Shown: positions 44,730 to 56,547, counted from the stretch's first letter. The stretch: 64,000 bases of DNA from Flaccisagitta enflata (GCA_965153355.1 OZ231126.1:45136001-45200000), one strand, 5' to 3'. Notes: generated by a model from the letters alone, not told the origin. Numbers and translations are program-made.

Positions 44730-45025
44730 TGGGGATAGGTCGGATAGGTCTGGTGATAGGTCGGATAGGTGTGGGGATAGGTCTGATAGAGCTCGGGATA
44801 GGTCTGATAGAGCTCGGGATAGGTCTGATAGAGCTCGGGATAGGTCTGTTAGAGCTCGGGATAGGTCTTATAGAGCTCAGGATAGGTCTGATAGAGCTCG
44901 GGATAGACCTGATAGAGCTCGGGATAGGTCTGATAGAGCTCGGGATAGGTCTGATAGAGCTAGGGATAGGTCTGATAGAGCTAGGGATAGGGCTGATGGA
45001 GCTAGGGATAGGTCTAAGAATAAAT
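44730..45025. repeat. 21-bp minisatellite (GATAGGTCTGATAGAGCTCGG)n
   Basis: About 13 copies with few changes. The array is open in two forward frames because 21 is a multiple of three. It abuts a short-element end, CGTGTATCCGGCCTTG (45034-45050). Confidence 0.9.
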
Positions 45026-45112
45026 AACGCCCGGCGTGTATCCGGCCTTGTTTTTTCCAGTTTCTTCTTTTCTTTCGGTCTTTCTTTCTTTCTTTCTTTC
45101 TTTCTTTTTTTC
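45026..45112. mobile_element. Short-element end and (TTTC)n tract
   Basis: CGCCCGGCGTGTATCCGGCC to 45055 is the far end of a reverse A/B element whose start I cannot find. A TTTC tract follows. Confidence 0.6.
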
Positions 45113-45620
45113 TTCCTTTCCTCCTTTCTTTCTTACATTCTTTAATTCTTTCATTCTTTTCCATTGACGCTCCCGTTTACCTTTTATCTTTTGGACTGCC
45201 TAGACTGAGAAAAGGTGTACTGAAGAGAAAAGAGGGAGGAAAAGTGTATAAGTCAAAGAAGGCGAAGTATAAGTGAGAGGCGCGAGTGAGAGGCTAGGAA
45301 TAAGACTTCATCGGAACATTAGAAATTCAGACTAATGATTACGAATGACTCTTGTTAGATTGAGACTCTTGTTAACGATTCATATGATCATTGAAAAATT
45401 GATATGAGATTGCTACAAATTGTGAAACCGCTCGAAACAGTGACGTGGGCGGAATAAGTCGTCGTGATTACTGCTACACTGGGGATGGTGCCGGAAAGGT
45501 TGTCTTACAAGTTTCCACTGGAAACTCCCTGATCTCCCATATCAAGAGATGATTCCCCGCATCTCCAAGGAGAGACTTGACTCGAATTTTAACCTAGAAG
45601 GCGTGCGCCCTCGACAGAGG
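45113..45620. other. Non-coding sequence
   Basis: Nothing supported. Confidence 0.4.
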
Positions 45621-45626
45621 CTTGCC

Positions 45627-45802
45627 TCACCGCCCCCGGCAGGCTTCCTTGAAACGGCGAGAGACGTTTGTCGCGGCCATCTCTTCAAGACAGTATGGGC
45701 ATTCTTTCCGCTTTGCCTCATACTTCCTTGCCATGACGACTTCTTGGGTGCTTTCGTTACCAAACTACTTGTGGTTTCAGAGATTTTCTTGATTTGCCGC
45801 AT
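45627..45802 (-). pseudogene. Zinc-finger-like pseudogene, 3' part
   Basis: On the minus strand, directly beyond the element at 45803-46022, the frame reads KCGKSRKSLKPQ. After a one-base shift it continues with MARKYEAKRKECPYC and a further cysteine (FKEAC) to a TGA at 45627-45629. C-P-Y-C and C-G-K-S resemble zinc-finger cysteine pairs. The frameshift and the insertions say pseudogene. Confidence 0.35.
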
Positions 45803-46022
45803 TTTTAGATCTCTATAAGAGGCTTTGTCCGTCTGTTGGTCCGTCCGTTGGTCCGTCTGTTGGTCCGTCGGTGAGCACGAGTCATATATAGTGAAGACTC
45901 AAGGGAATCACGCAAAATGTTAAGTCATTGCATCATGCCACATGATTGATGCAATATTGCATCATTCCTAACAAGCTGAGCAGCATGTGGACGCATCGTT
46001 GTACCCCCGGGGTACTTGTTTA
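45803..46022 (+). mobile_element. Subfamily C element, interrupting the zinc-finger pseudogene
   Basis: TTTTAGATCTCTATAAGAGG, CCGTTGGTCCGTC units, GACGCATCGTTGTACCCC and GGGTACTTGTTTA. Its plus-strand order is reverse by the orientation used for A. The host frame reads up to D-C-K on one side and K-C-G-K on the other, so it sits inside a cysteine-pair motif. Confidence 0.6.
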
Positions 46023-46195
46023 CAGTCGAGAGACCTACTAAGCTTAGATATTTGATGAATACTCTTCTTGTGGATCGTCAAAACCTTCGACCGGCAAACT
46101 TCCCCGCAGATCTCAAGATCCCATAACTTCCTTCCCACTTCTTCATTCCTCACCATCCATGGGCCGCTCCACTTTTTACCTTTTCTCCGCTCGTA
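46023..46195 (-). pseudogene. Zinc-finger-like pseudogene, middle part
   Basis: The minus strand reads YERRKGKKWSGPWMVRNEE, then LEICGEVCRSKVLTIHKKSI with the pattern C-x3-C-x7-H-x4-H. This frame is exactly continuous with 46780-47020 once the inserted MITE and one copy of its TA are ignored. Confidence 0.45.
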
Positions 46196-46779
46196 ACAGG
46201 GTGTGCAAAATTATCCGCACTTGGCACTTACTTTGTTCAAAAACCCTAGAAGGTAAAGATTTATGAAAGCATAAATAATAGGTATGAAAAAGTATTTTTT
46301 TTATTATTCAAAACTTAAAATCACAGAGTCAGTATTAAGTCTTTTCAGGTATATTTTACCCTAATAAAACATTCCTTAGAATTCTTTATCAAAATAATCT
46401 GAAATTCTGTTATGAGTTTTTCTTGCTTTTCAGGCCTAGTTAATTTGCTTTAGTGAGCTCCATTCATGATGATATGATTTACCTACCTCAGCACAATGTG
46501 TGCCAAGCAAAAAAGATCGATATTTAGTAGTCACAAATACAAGAATCTGTAATATTGTTCCCTTTTTTGCCTATGAAATAAAATCCTGTCAAAATCAAAA
46601 TCTTTGCGTCAAATCATTTGACTCCCTTAGTGACAAGGGGTATAAAAAAGACCTGCAATCAGTTTTAGCTTCTTGTATAACTTACTGGGGCACTCTGGTC
46701 CAAATTTCATGGTGCTGAGTCACTTTTGAGTACAGTTTTCTTTCCACAAAGCAAGTGCGGATAATTTTGCACACCCTGT
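46196..46779. mobile_element. Tc1/mariner-type MITE inserted in a coding remnant
   Basis: TA at 46194-46195 and 46780-46781. The inverted ends are identical for at least 27 bp (starting ACAGGGTGTGCAAAATTATC). Its 72-codon forward ORF (46500-46718) has no transposase motif. Confidence 0.9.
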
Positions 46780-47020
46780 TAGTCCTTCAGATGTCGCATC
46801 CGTTCATTCACTTGTCTTTTCCTCTCTCTGTACAGTCGATTCCGGCTTTCCTGCAAAGCTTTCTCTAGTAGGCCACTGTTGTGTATTGAGAGCCTCGTTT
46901 TATGGTCCTTTTTGGAAATCTGATTGTGCGTCCATCTGTTCCTATATCGCAAATGTTCAGCTCGAAGTCCCCCACATGTTTCACAGTCAGGTCGTATCGA
47001 AGCCCGATCGGGGTTGGGCT
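46780..47020 (-). pseudogene. Zinc-finger-like pseudogene, 5' part
   Basis: The minus strand, open from a TAG at 47021-47023, includes RPDCETCGGLRAEHL, then THNQISKKDHKTRLSIHNSG and a basic helical stretch (ESRNRLYRERKRQVNERM). C-E-T-C with spaced histidines fits a zinc finger, though no standard C2H2 unit is complete. The upstream start is missing. Confidence 0.45.
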
Positions 47021-47255
47021 ATTCTTGCTCCGTGCACCGACGAGTGGAACGGGCTTCTCGCCTTGCCGTAACATGCGGTGATATACTATACCAATACTAT
47101 TTCGAGACGTTATTCGTTGCGTTAAACAAATGCGGGGAGATGGTAATAAGGGCGACCAGTTATGGCCCAGATCAATTTGCCGGAATAATCAATACATCCC
47201 TAAATCGACCATTAATCGGTTTTCGCCATTAAGACAGTTTTATAGTTTCCATGTT

Positions 47256-47431
47256 CAGTGGAACCCCGCAATAACAGCGTCGCTTTTAAAGGTTCCCCAT
47301 CAATAAAACTCAACATTTTGAGGTCCCAAGTGATAGTTTATAATGTTATTTGACCTCTCTTTAAAGGTTACCCTGAAATAAAGGTAAAAAATGTTCAGTC
47401 CCAATTGGACCGATAAGGCGGGGTCCTACTG
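47256..47431. mobile_element. Small Tc1/mariner-type MITE
   Basis: The ends CAGTGGAACCCCGC and the complement of CAGTAGGACCCCGC enclose about 150 bp. TA follows on the right; the left dinucleotide is TT. Confidence 0.65.
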
Positions 47432-47909
47432 TATTCACTTATCTCTCGCCAAATGTTTCTTTTTCTTTCTCTCTTTTTCTCGTTTTCTCCTGTTTTTCCT
47501 GCTTCATGAATTTTCTCTTGTTCCCGGACGGTTTTTTTTCGCCTTTGGAGCTCTTAAAACCGAGAGAGAGAATGACTCCCAAAAGAAATAAACTCAGGAG
47601 AAAGAAGATGAAGAAGAAGAAAATGGAGGGGGAAAAATAGGAAGGAGAAAAACGGAGAAAGCCAAGAAAATAGGAAAGAGAAGAACGAGAGAAAGGAAAT
47701 GGAATAACGGTGGACGAGGGTTTTTGCGTCTAAGGCAAGAGGTAACCTAGGCCCAAGGTAAGTGTTATACTTGACCTTCTTGGCATAAGGGCATGAGAAA
47801 AAACAGATGAAATACTGTGAACTAAACCTAGACTTGGTGCCGGCACATTAGCCGGGGAAGACAAGAAAGCTGAGGAAGAAAACACGTTCAGAAACATGAT
47901 CAAGAAACA

Positions 47910-47960
47910 AAAACCAAAACCAAAACCAAAACCAAAACCAAAACCAAAACCAACACTAAC
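47910..47960. repeat. (CCAAAA)n hexanucleotide repeat
   Basis: About seven units, leading through ACAAAC words into the CAA tract. Confidence 0.9.
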
Positions 47961-48024
47961 ACTAATACAAACACAAACACAAACACAAACACACAAACAA
48001 AAAAACAAAAACAAAACAAAACAA

Positions 48025-48234
<210 letters not shown>

Positions 48235-48470
48235 AAGCTAAAGAAGAACTAGTGAGACCAACCGCCAGGAGTAAAGAGGCGGAAATTGGAATCACGGTAA
48301 ACAAAAGGGGAAAATTGGAAGAGGAAAAGTCCCAGTCTAGAAATGAATTTCTTCCTTTTTGGATCTACGATACGAAGGCATACCATTATTGCTTTTGCGC
48401 CATTTCTACTAAGCGGCCAAATTGCCGTTTTATTCCAACGCTGCGTTTTTGTTTGCTATCTTTGCTATCT

Positions 48471-48542
<72 letters not shown>

Positions 48543-48587
48543 TAATTGTTATTGCTATTGTTATTGTTGTTATTGTTATTGTTGTTT

Positions 48588-48666
<79 letters not shown>

Positions 48667-48706
48667 CGTTGTTGTTGTTTCTGTTGCTGTTGTTGTTGTA
48701 ATAGTA

Positions 48707-48765
<59 letters not shown>

Positions 48766-48779
48766 CGTTGTCGTTGTCG

Positions 48780-48830
<51 letters not shown>
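48471..48830. repeat. (TTG)n microsatellite
   Basis: About 115 TTG units with TTA and TCG variants: the complement of the CAA tract 240 bp upstream. Confidence 0.95.
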
Positions 48831-48831
<1 letters not shown>

Positions 48832-49394
48832 ATGCATCTGATGCTGTGAACCAAATTGATAGTGAACGATGGTGAAAAAAGGTCACGCTGTTGATGGTGA
48901 CGATGATGATGGTGACGAAAATGTTGAAAATTTTCGAGTTGATCCAAAATGACACCGCAGACAATAATTAGGAAGAGGAGCCTGCAGAAGCTTCGGAGAT
49001 GATCTGAGCAGACGTTAACAACCCCTCAAACTCAGGAATGTAAATTAAGTGGCTTAAACAATCTACAGCGCCAAAAAAATGTGAACCTCATCATTTACAT
49101 AATGAGTCCCAGTTTTGGAGCCTAATTTCAAACGTGTCTCTCCATGTCCCTACATCCCTATCTACCACCCTCCCCCCCTCCATCTCCCTCAGTGATTTTC
49201 TTTCCTTTCCTTCTCTGGTTATTTTTGACAGGCTAAAAGCTCATGTTCTCTTTTTTTGGAAATGTCGTTAGCGATGTGTGTTCTTTTTTTTTCTTGTGTG
49301 TTCTTTTTTTTTCTTGAAAAGGTTAGACGCCAGATGTCAAAGTCGTAAGCAAAACGCTTTGAACTCTCTCTCTTTCAATTTTAAAGAATACTTA
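48831..49394. other. Non-coding sequence
   Basis: No gene found. A short direct repeat TGTGTTCTTTTTTTTTCTTG occurs twice at about 49277-49316. Confidence 0.4.
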
Positions 49395-50516
49395 AACAAG
49401 GCCCGATACACGGCTGCTGTAGCCCTTAGTCGCGGACAGACGCCGGGTGGGCAGGAGCGGAAAATCTCGAAAAAGGACTCTGTAACCGACCGACGGACCA
49501 ACCAATCAATGCACTAAGGGCCACGGATTGCGCTAGGTGGCTCCTTGGGTATTTGGGTGAAAATTTTCATCTCTGCTATATGGCTCAAACTAAGTAGAAT
49601 GGTCATGGTGGCATTTGAGCGTACATTACCAATCCATATGACAGGTTTTATGGCAATTTAGAGTGAAAAAAGGCGACCTAAATAGACGTTACTACGAAAA
49701 ATGCTACATTTCAAGAAAAATCAATGAGTTATTTGGATTATCTGTTAAGATTACAAAAAGCTCATGATATCTTCAATATTGGATTGGATTCCTTCATTAA
49801 TGTTTAAATGTCTGGAAAAATTTAAAAAATCATTATTTTTTACATTTTTAGCACTATTAAATTGGTCTACTATTACTACAGATTTGACCTAATTTGCATG
49901 CTATTATTACCCTATAAATATAAAAAATCGCACAAGGACGCACAATGAGCCACCTATGCCAAAATGTAGTTCAAGGGGTCCTGAATCCAGAATGCTATAG
50001 CTCAAGCGGGCCTTCGACGTCCAAATTGCGATTTTCTTGGCCTAAAATGGACAAGTAATAATGTGGATAAAAGTAAAAATCTATATTTGATTGGAAGAAA
50101 AATGAGCAAAATGAGCTAAATGAGCAAAAAAATGATTTTTTTTGAGCACCTTATTAAGGAATCTTATTGAACAAAGACAAAAATTTAATTGATTTGGTCA
50201 AAACATTAGACAATTTGAATACTAAATGTAAGAGAGTTTAGCAGTATTTTTCACTTTATTTTCTCAAATTTTTCTTCTTTTGTACTCTAAGCTCATAAAG
50301 CTCTTAATCCAATAGAAATGAGTCAATATTGGATATAAATAGTTTCATAACATCTGAAAATATGCAGACAAATGTTTTTTACTCTGTATATTTCATAAGG
50401 AACAATGTAATGGAAAAAATGTAATGTTAATCCCCAATGAGCCACCTAGCGCACAATGCAGCCCACAGTGCAATGGACCGAAAAGTGGCGTATAGAGTCA
50501 AGGGTCCGCGGCTAGA
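49395..50516 (+). mobile_element. Short element, subfamily B, forward, split by a transposon
   Basis: AACAAGGCCCGATACACGGC, AGTCGCGGACAGACGCCGGG and GACCGACGGACCAACC up to 49511. The rest (GTATAGAGTCAAGGGTCCGC with terminal GGCTAGAAG) resumes at 50471, after the insertion at 49512-50470. Confidence 0.75.
49512..50470. mobile_element. Transib-like non-autonomous DNA transposon
   Basis: 959 bp. The left end reads CACTAAGGGCCACGGATTG and the right end, read inward, CACTGTGGGCTGCATTGTG; both continue with GCGCTAGGTGGCTC. CAATG lies on both sides (49507-49511 and 50471-50475). A 5-bp duplication with CACTGTGG-type ends is the Transib pattern, and the right terminus is the seven-base CACAGTG also used as the heptamer of antigen-receptor recombination signals. 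No transposase ORF is present. The superfamily call is inference. Confidence 0.7.
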
Positions 50517-52800
50517 AGATCGAGAAAACATTGGAATTTTGTCTACGTGAGCTGTGTTTTGCCAGCCTTATGATTTTCATTTTCTGAATAGAAGTTCCTT
50601 CTAAGATTTGAAGTAAACATTACACGCGAATTGGTAAAATCTCAATAGATAGAAGTTTGGATTTTAGCTTCGAGGCTGGATGTTGCGCTTCAAGTTATCA
50701 TTTGTTGGACAATAAGACTTTTTCTGGTTGAGTCAAGCTGAATTTCATATTTCTACTGCATCCCTCTTTCCCCCGACACACTTTGTTCATTTCAAAGTGG
50801 ACCAATTATGAAAGAAAAATATATGCTACATGACAGTAAAGACATTCTCTATTTTTGGCAATGAAGCTGACATGGCGAGATATATCGTCTCCGCCAAATT
50901 GCGCTTTTTCTGTCATCTTTGCAAACCCGGCATTCTCTTCTTCATCTTCTTTCTTCTCCTCTGATTCTCTTTTTTCTTTCTTCAATTACGCATGCGAGGT
51001 TTTCAATGTCATCTATTGGGAGAATTTTTTGGCAGCCGAAAATGAAAATTAGCAATTTGAAAGGGAATGCGCGAGGCAATTGTGGGTAGATCGCAAACGC
51101 GTCACGGTTTCGTCTTTGCTGCGTCTGTTACAACACGACTCTGTAGTGGGATCCCAAAGCGAGAATGCAGAGTCACAAAAAAGCTGGAAAAATTCTTTAC
51201 TCGTCTTTTCCCAAGGTAATGAGAAAAAATCTGCTTGAATGCAATGAATAACAAGCGTCAGGGACCAAAAATGATGGAAATGAAGGCTCCCGTCTTTTTC
51301 CCTTTCTCTTTTTCTTTCTTTGGCTCTTTCTGCGTTTCACCCGGCGGAAATTAGGACTAAATTTGTGCGAGAGAGAGAAAATGAGAAAAAAGCTGGCGCT
51401 CTGTGAGCGGCTCGAGTCAATATTTTCGCGTGCGTCATGCATGCATGTGCGTTTTCTTAATGTCAAAAAGTTGAAAACCTCATGATATGAATACGAATAT
51501 TGATATGAATAAGCGAGGTCGCTTTATGGCGTGATCAGATCCAGTGCTGCTTAGAACATTTGAGTGATATTCATTTGCTTAAATGTCATTTCTTATGAGT
51601 GAAATTTGTCACACAGCCAGAGAATAAAGATAGATAGATTTTTCTTCATCGCTACAATTTCTGATTGAACCACGCACCACCACAAGCTTTCAAAAAATAC
51701 CACCATCAACCTACCAGTCATCATCTAACAAGATCCGCAGCACCCAAAAAAGATCGCGAGGACGCAAACACTTAACTCCCTTTCAAAACAACCAGCACCC
51801 CATCATGTCGCCTAAACCTTTTCGCCGTTTCCAATGCCGACTCTGCCTAATTTTCATGTTATTCCTTTCCTTCTTTTTTTTCTTTCATTTTTTTTTCTCT
51901 CTCTCTTCCTAATTCCACCACTAATTTGTGTTTTGATCCTTTTTGCTTAATCTCCTTCCTTTTCGCTTTTGCCTTTCCTGGAATACCGGCCTTAGTTCTG
52001 CTTTTCAAAATTACTAAAGGCTGTCATCGCCACACCCACCCAAGCCAACCCAAGCAAACTCGACTAATTCTTAACAATCTTATTCAAGCGAAAACTAGTT
52101 TCTGGCTTTTTGTTTCGGTTTTTTTTTTCATCTTTCAGTTTTCGTTCCCCATGTAGGCATGTAACCTTCTCTTACCTACTAACCGACCCATGAATACGTC
52201 TCTACTAAAATATCCTCCCATTCAAGAGTCAGATTTTGAAAAAAAATCTTTGGCAGGGAAGTTTCTACCTGTCGATCAGACAATTTGGGTCCCTATTCTC
52301 TTTACTCCAGGTCTAAATATCTAAAAATCCGAATATCGTTCATTATTTATAAACATATGAATTTCTTAATCATTCCCCAGGTTTTCCCCTCACCGGACCC
52401 GCCTATCACTTGCTGTCAACATTTCCGTCACCCATCTAGCTAGCTCAACTTATGACTCATCAGTCATTTCACATTGTCACCCCGCGCATCGCCATCTTTA
52501 TCCCCTTCCCCCCTATCCCACCCCACCATAACTTTTACTAAGCCGCGGCGACGACAGAGTCGGTGGTTCCGCGTGTTTTGTTCTATTCATCGGCGCTAAT
52601 TTGTGTTTTGGTTCTTCATGTTTTCCGAGCCTTCTTTCCCCAATTGGGCACCTTTTTAGTCTAAGTGACGCTGATTCTCATTCATTTAGTCAAAAGCCCC
52701 CTAAAGGAGCTTTGCCTGTTTCTCTCCTTCTCTTGCTTTTTGGGGAGCGGCCCGAAGGGGTCGATGACCTATACTTTCACCCATATGGGGGATTTCCACC
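50517..52800. other. Non-coding sequence
   Basis: Over 2 kb with no supported gene. ORFs up to 89 codons (for example 51197-51466 minus) have no family signature. Pyrimidine-rich stretches lie at 51240-51340 and 51850-51920. Confidence 0.4.
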
Positions 52801-53250
52801 TTCTTATCCTTCTACTTCTTCATCCCCCCTCCAATTCTAGTCTCAAGGCCCAAATTCCAGTCTCGAGGCCCAAATCCCAGTCGCGAGGCCCAGATCCCAG
52901 CATTAAGGCCTAAATCTCAGCCTCCAGGCTAGGATTTGAGCCTTGAGACTAGGATTTGGGCCTGGAGGCTGGGATTTGGGCCTTGAGACTGGGATTTGGG
53001 CCTTGAGACTGGAATTTGGGCCTCGAGACTAGGATTTGAGGGGTGGGGGGGGGGGGACGTAGAGTAGGCCAGGGGTTTTGAGTGAAAAATTGGAAACTAG
53101 TCATCCAAGGATCGCACATGGTCAGCGGTACCCGATGCCCTGCTGGGAGTGATCCAGTGAAGAAGTGGAGTGAGAGCAGGGCAGCGGCCCCAAAGGGCCG
53201 ATGTCCTGTAGAACACAGGGGGGAATTTCCATACGTCCTGAGGAGGCACA
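52801..53250. repeat. Family D repeat with GGCCTYGAGRCT minisatellite
   Basis: At 52838-53035 about nine units of 20-24 bp of the form AAGGCCCAAATCCCAGTCTC, first in one direction and then reversed. Unique flanks (CCAGGGGTTTTGAGTGAAAA, GGGGGGAATTTCCATACGTC) recur at 54838-54870 and 57480-57600. Confidence 0.75.
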
Positions 53251-53340
53251 TTTCTGGGCCTATTCATTGAAGCACGAACTCTGGGCTGGAAATTGAGCTA
53301 GTCACTGAATCACGAACTTTGCGCTGGAAAAGAGGCCAGT

Positions 53341-54530
53341 TAGGCCCCATTCCACTGAAGCACGACTTCGTGCTTCAGTGGAATTGAAATTTGTGCTTCA
53401 GTGGAATTACTCTTGACCTCTTTTTATATTGCAATAAAACAAAAAATCAATCCAGTTTTTCTTTGATTGGGCAATACAAGTCATTTCAGTGCAATTAAAA
53501 ACTTTTTTATTTCTCTTATTCAAATAAAGATAGGTTTTTCTTTTTGTCATAAATTATTATCTTTGGAAATTTTTCTCAATTTTTCTTTTTTTTTAAAGTT
53601 TTTCTTATCACATGGATATATGTCTTTATGAAAGGAAATCAGAGATAAAAAGAAAGGAGATGATTTCTTCAGATAAAAGTAAATGAAGATTACTTTAACT
53701 ATCCTTCGGCTTCAATGAAAAAATCAGTTATTTCCAATTCCACTGAAGCTCGAATTGCAAAGAGTACCTGTTAGTCTTCATTCCACTGAAGCACGACGTC
53801 GTGCTTCAGTGAAAATGACTTTAACTTCAGCACAACTTTCGTGATTAAATGGTTGCCTGTGGAAATTAGGTCAGTCAAGGCCCATTCCACTGAAGCACGA
53901 CCTCGTGCTTCAGTGGAATTGGAATTCGTGCTTCAGTGGATTGACTCTTGACCTCTTTTCATACTGCAATTGACCTTTTTTTACCGCAATGAAATAAGAA
54001 GTCACTAAGGGTTTTTTTGATTGGTTGCAACATTTTAGTAGAATAAGGAACTTTTTTGATTTTTTTGATTCAGAATTGTTCTTTTCTTTTCTTTTTCTAA
54101 ATTTTCATCTATGAATATCTTTATATTTTTTTTTCAGATTATTCTTTTTGTTTTATCATAGAATCTTTTCCAATGTTTATTCTTCTCCAATAGATATTTC
54201 TTTTTTTGGGGGGGGAAATTAAGTTTTCTTACATGCCATTGTGTTTTCTTCAAAATGATGAAAACTATGAAAATGTAAAAAAAAAGATTTTCTTTTTGAT
54301 ATCAAAAGGAGAAAAAGGGAGAGATGGAAAAAATAGAGGAGAAATAGAAAGAGATGAAAAGAAAGGAGTTTTTTTCTGTGTCAAAATCAGTTACTTACAT
54401 TTCCACTGAAGCTCGAATTGCAAAAAGCCCTAGTTAATCTTCATTCCACTGAAGCACTAGGGTGTGCTTCAGTGGAAAAAATTTTAACTTAAGCACGAAA
54501 TTCGTGATTAAGAGGATGCCCCCATTTCTG
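53341..54530. repeat. Duplicated block of about 535 bp with perfect short palindromes
   Basis: Four hairpins of 32-34 bp built on TTCCACTGAAGCACGA and its complement, at 53350-53383, 53781-53812, 53885-53918 and 54444-54477. The sequence between hairpins is AT-rich and matches between the two halves in order (a TGACCTCTTTT word, TTTGATTGG, CCACTGAAGCTCGAATTGCA). No ORF. Confidence 0.85.
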
Positions 54531-54549
54531 GCAATAGATTACTGATTCA

Positions 54550-54892
54550 GGCCAAAGAAGGCATATTTGAAGGCTGGAGGGCAGAATTGAGGCTTTGAGA
54601 GTGGATTTGAGGTTTGGAGGGCAAATTTGAGCCACAGAGGGCTGATTTGATGCTTGGAGGCCTAGTTGAAGGTCTGGAGGGCAGATCTGAGGTCTGTAGG
54701 TCAGATTTGAGGCGGGGGGGGGGCTGATTTGAAGCCTAGAAGGCTGATTTGAGGCCTGGAGGGCTAAATTTAGGGCTGGGAGGGCAAATTTGAGGCCTTG
54801 ATGGCCAACGGGGGGGGGGGGGGACGGACGGACGGACGTATGGAAATTCCCCCCTGTGTTCTACAGGACATCGGCCCTTTGGGGCCGCTGCC
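54550..54892. repeat. Family D minisatellite and GGAC run
   Basis: Units such as TTGAGGCCTGGAGGGCTGA (54556-54805), a G14 run, (GGAC)3, then ATCGGCCCTTTGGGGCCGC. Confidence 0.8.
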
Positions 54893-55440
54893 CAAAAAGC
54901 TTATGTATTTTGCACTTTGGCTCAAAATCGATGTAGTATCACTATTCTTTCTTCAAAAATCGACTGGGGTGTCAGTAAATTGTGACCGCCACCCCCCACC
55001 CCCCTCAAAATAAGGTGACCTCACAATCTTGAACAATTCGCCTTTTTCCTTTATAAATTCTATGTGGATTGATCGAAAAACCTGTGAAAGGCCTCATTTG
55101 AAAGATTTTCATTTGGAAAACATGAATTATGACTGATATGGAGGATGGGGCCCGCACAGGGCCCCAAAAAAGCCCCTAGGGGACACTAAAAGGGGCTCAA
55201 AGGATACAAGATTGTGAATTTTTGCTTATACCCTTTATCAAGATTTTAGAACTGATGACGGATGTTTAGGCGTAGTAAATGCACAAAAATCCATAAGGGT
55301 GGGGGGTTGCTTGGGGGTTCCAGGGTCTTTTCTCAATGTCCCAGGCCATGTTTGAAGACAAAACAGTAATACTACATCAATTTTTAGCTACAGTGCAAAA
55401 TACATAGGATTTTTTCTGATACCATCCATTTGGCATCCCC
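54893..55440. mobile_element. Family D foldback segment
   Basis: AGCTTATGTATTTTGCACTT, AAAATCGATGTAGTATCACT and GTGACCGCCACCCCCC (54893-55017) recur in reverse at about 55320-55436, and again in reverse at 57358-57480. Together with the 20-25 bp minisatellites these look like parts of one larger, variable element. Confidence 0.55.
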
Positions 55441-55498
55441 ATACTAGATGGTTTTTCTTTCTGTACATAAAAAAACTGAAGGCTCCAGGGTTAATAAT

Positions 55499-55761
55499 AG
55501 GTGCGCCACACCTTGATCTGGGGGCTGAGAAAAACCCGAGATGAATCTCAATAGCTTAAATTACATGAAAAACATACCTCTAGTTGCCCCAGTGGGATGA
55601 AATTTTACATGAAGAAAGCCGATGGTTTTGCAGAGCTTCAGTTAAAATTTCATCTCACTGGGTTAACTAGTAGTATGCTTTTCATGTAAATTAAGCTATT
55701 GAAACACGCTAGATTCATCTCGGGTTTTTCTCAGCCCCCAGATCAAGGTGCGCCAGCGCCT
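55499..55761. mobile_element. Foldback element with arms of about 110 bp
   Basis: The ends share ACCTTGATCTGGGGGCTGAG and AAAAACCCGAGATGAATCT in inverted order. The arms continue through TTACATGAAAA and CATCYCACTGGG words, and only about 60 bp in the middle is unpaired. Confidence 0.8.
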
Positions 55762-56290
55762 TTTTCAACATGTGCTTTTCCAAATCTGGTGATTTAATGG
55801 CATGGTGTCATAACTCCTAGGGCTCAATGAAACCTACAACTTTGAACGGACGAACAAAAGTCCCCCTGTGTTCTACCAAAAGACGGAAGATTGTGGCTAT
55901 TTTAAAGAGCGCAAAAAAATCTTTCATTACCTCCTGAATTTTACCTAAATCGATCAAAAAACAACCAAGTTACAAGCTTCCAAAGTTGGTTGAACTTAAA
56001 GAAAATCTGAATAACTCCCTCAATTTAACCATTGACTTTAGCATCTTGCTGCTTCTAAACAAAAAAAGATAGAAGAATGCGCTTGTCATCATTTTAAAGA
56101 GCGCCAAAAAATATTTTGTTACTTCATGAGTTTCATCTAAATTGGTTGATGAAAACCACAAGAGACAAGCTTTCAGAGTTGGATGAAGTTTGAGAAAATT
56201 GAATTTACTTCCCATGTTTTCCCTTAGCTTTACAAGCTGATTGCATCTGAGAAAGAAAAGGTCGAATACATTACATAGATAATTAGTAGT
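55762..56290. other. Non-coding sequence
   Basis: A minus ORF of 146 codons (55970-56410) lacks any family signature and runs into element DNA; not called. Confidence 0.4.
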
Positions 56291-56452
56291 CACTTGCAGG
56301 TGGTCAGGGGCAGTAATGGGGATGGGCAGGAGCCATTGCACTATGAGAATGGGCAGGGGTCTGTCTCTCTGTCTGCTCACGCATTTCTTTACATCAATCA
56401 GTCTACCCATCTTCTTGTCAGCCTTCCCATTTGTCTATCTGTATGCCGGTTG

Positions 56453-56484
<32 letters not shown>

Positions 56485-56547
56485 GTCTGTCTGTCTGTCT
56501 GCTTATTTTTTTTTCTGTTGGTCCGTCCATCTCTGTCTCTCTATCTT
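56291..56547. repeat. Element scrap and GTCT-rich tract
   Basis: AGTCACTTGCAGGTGG and GGGCAGGAGCC resemble the A body. A (GTCT)n tract lies at 56451-56505. Confidence 0.6.

Noticed and set aside
48542-48964. Long polyasparagine and polyglutamine ORFs
   Set aside because: They are readings of the (TTG)n tract.
55970-56410. Minus ORF of 146 codons
   Set aside because: No recognisable domain, unremarkable codon pattern, and it runs into short-element sequence.
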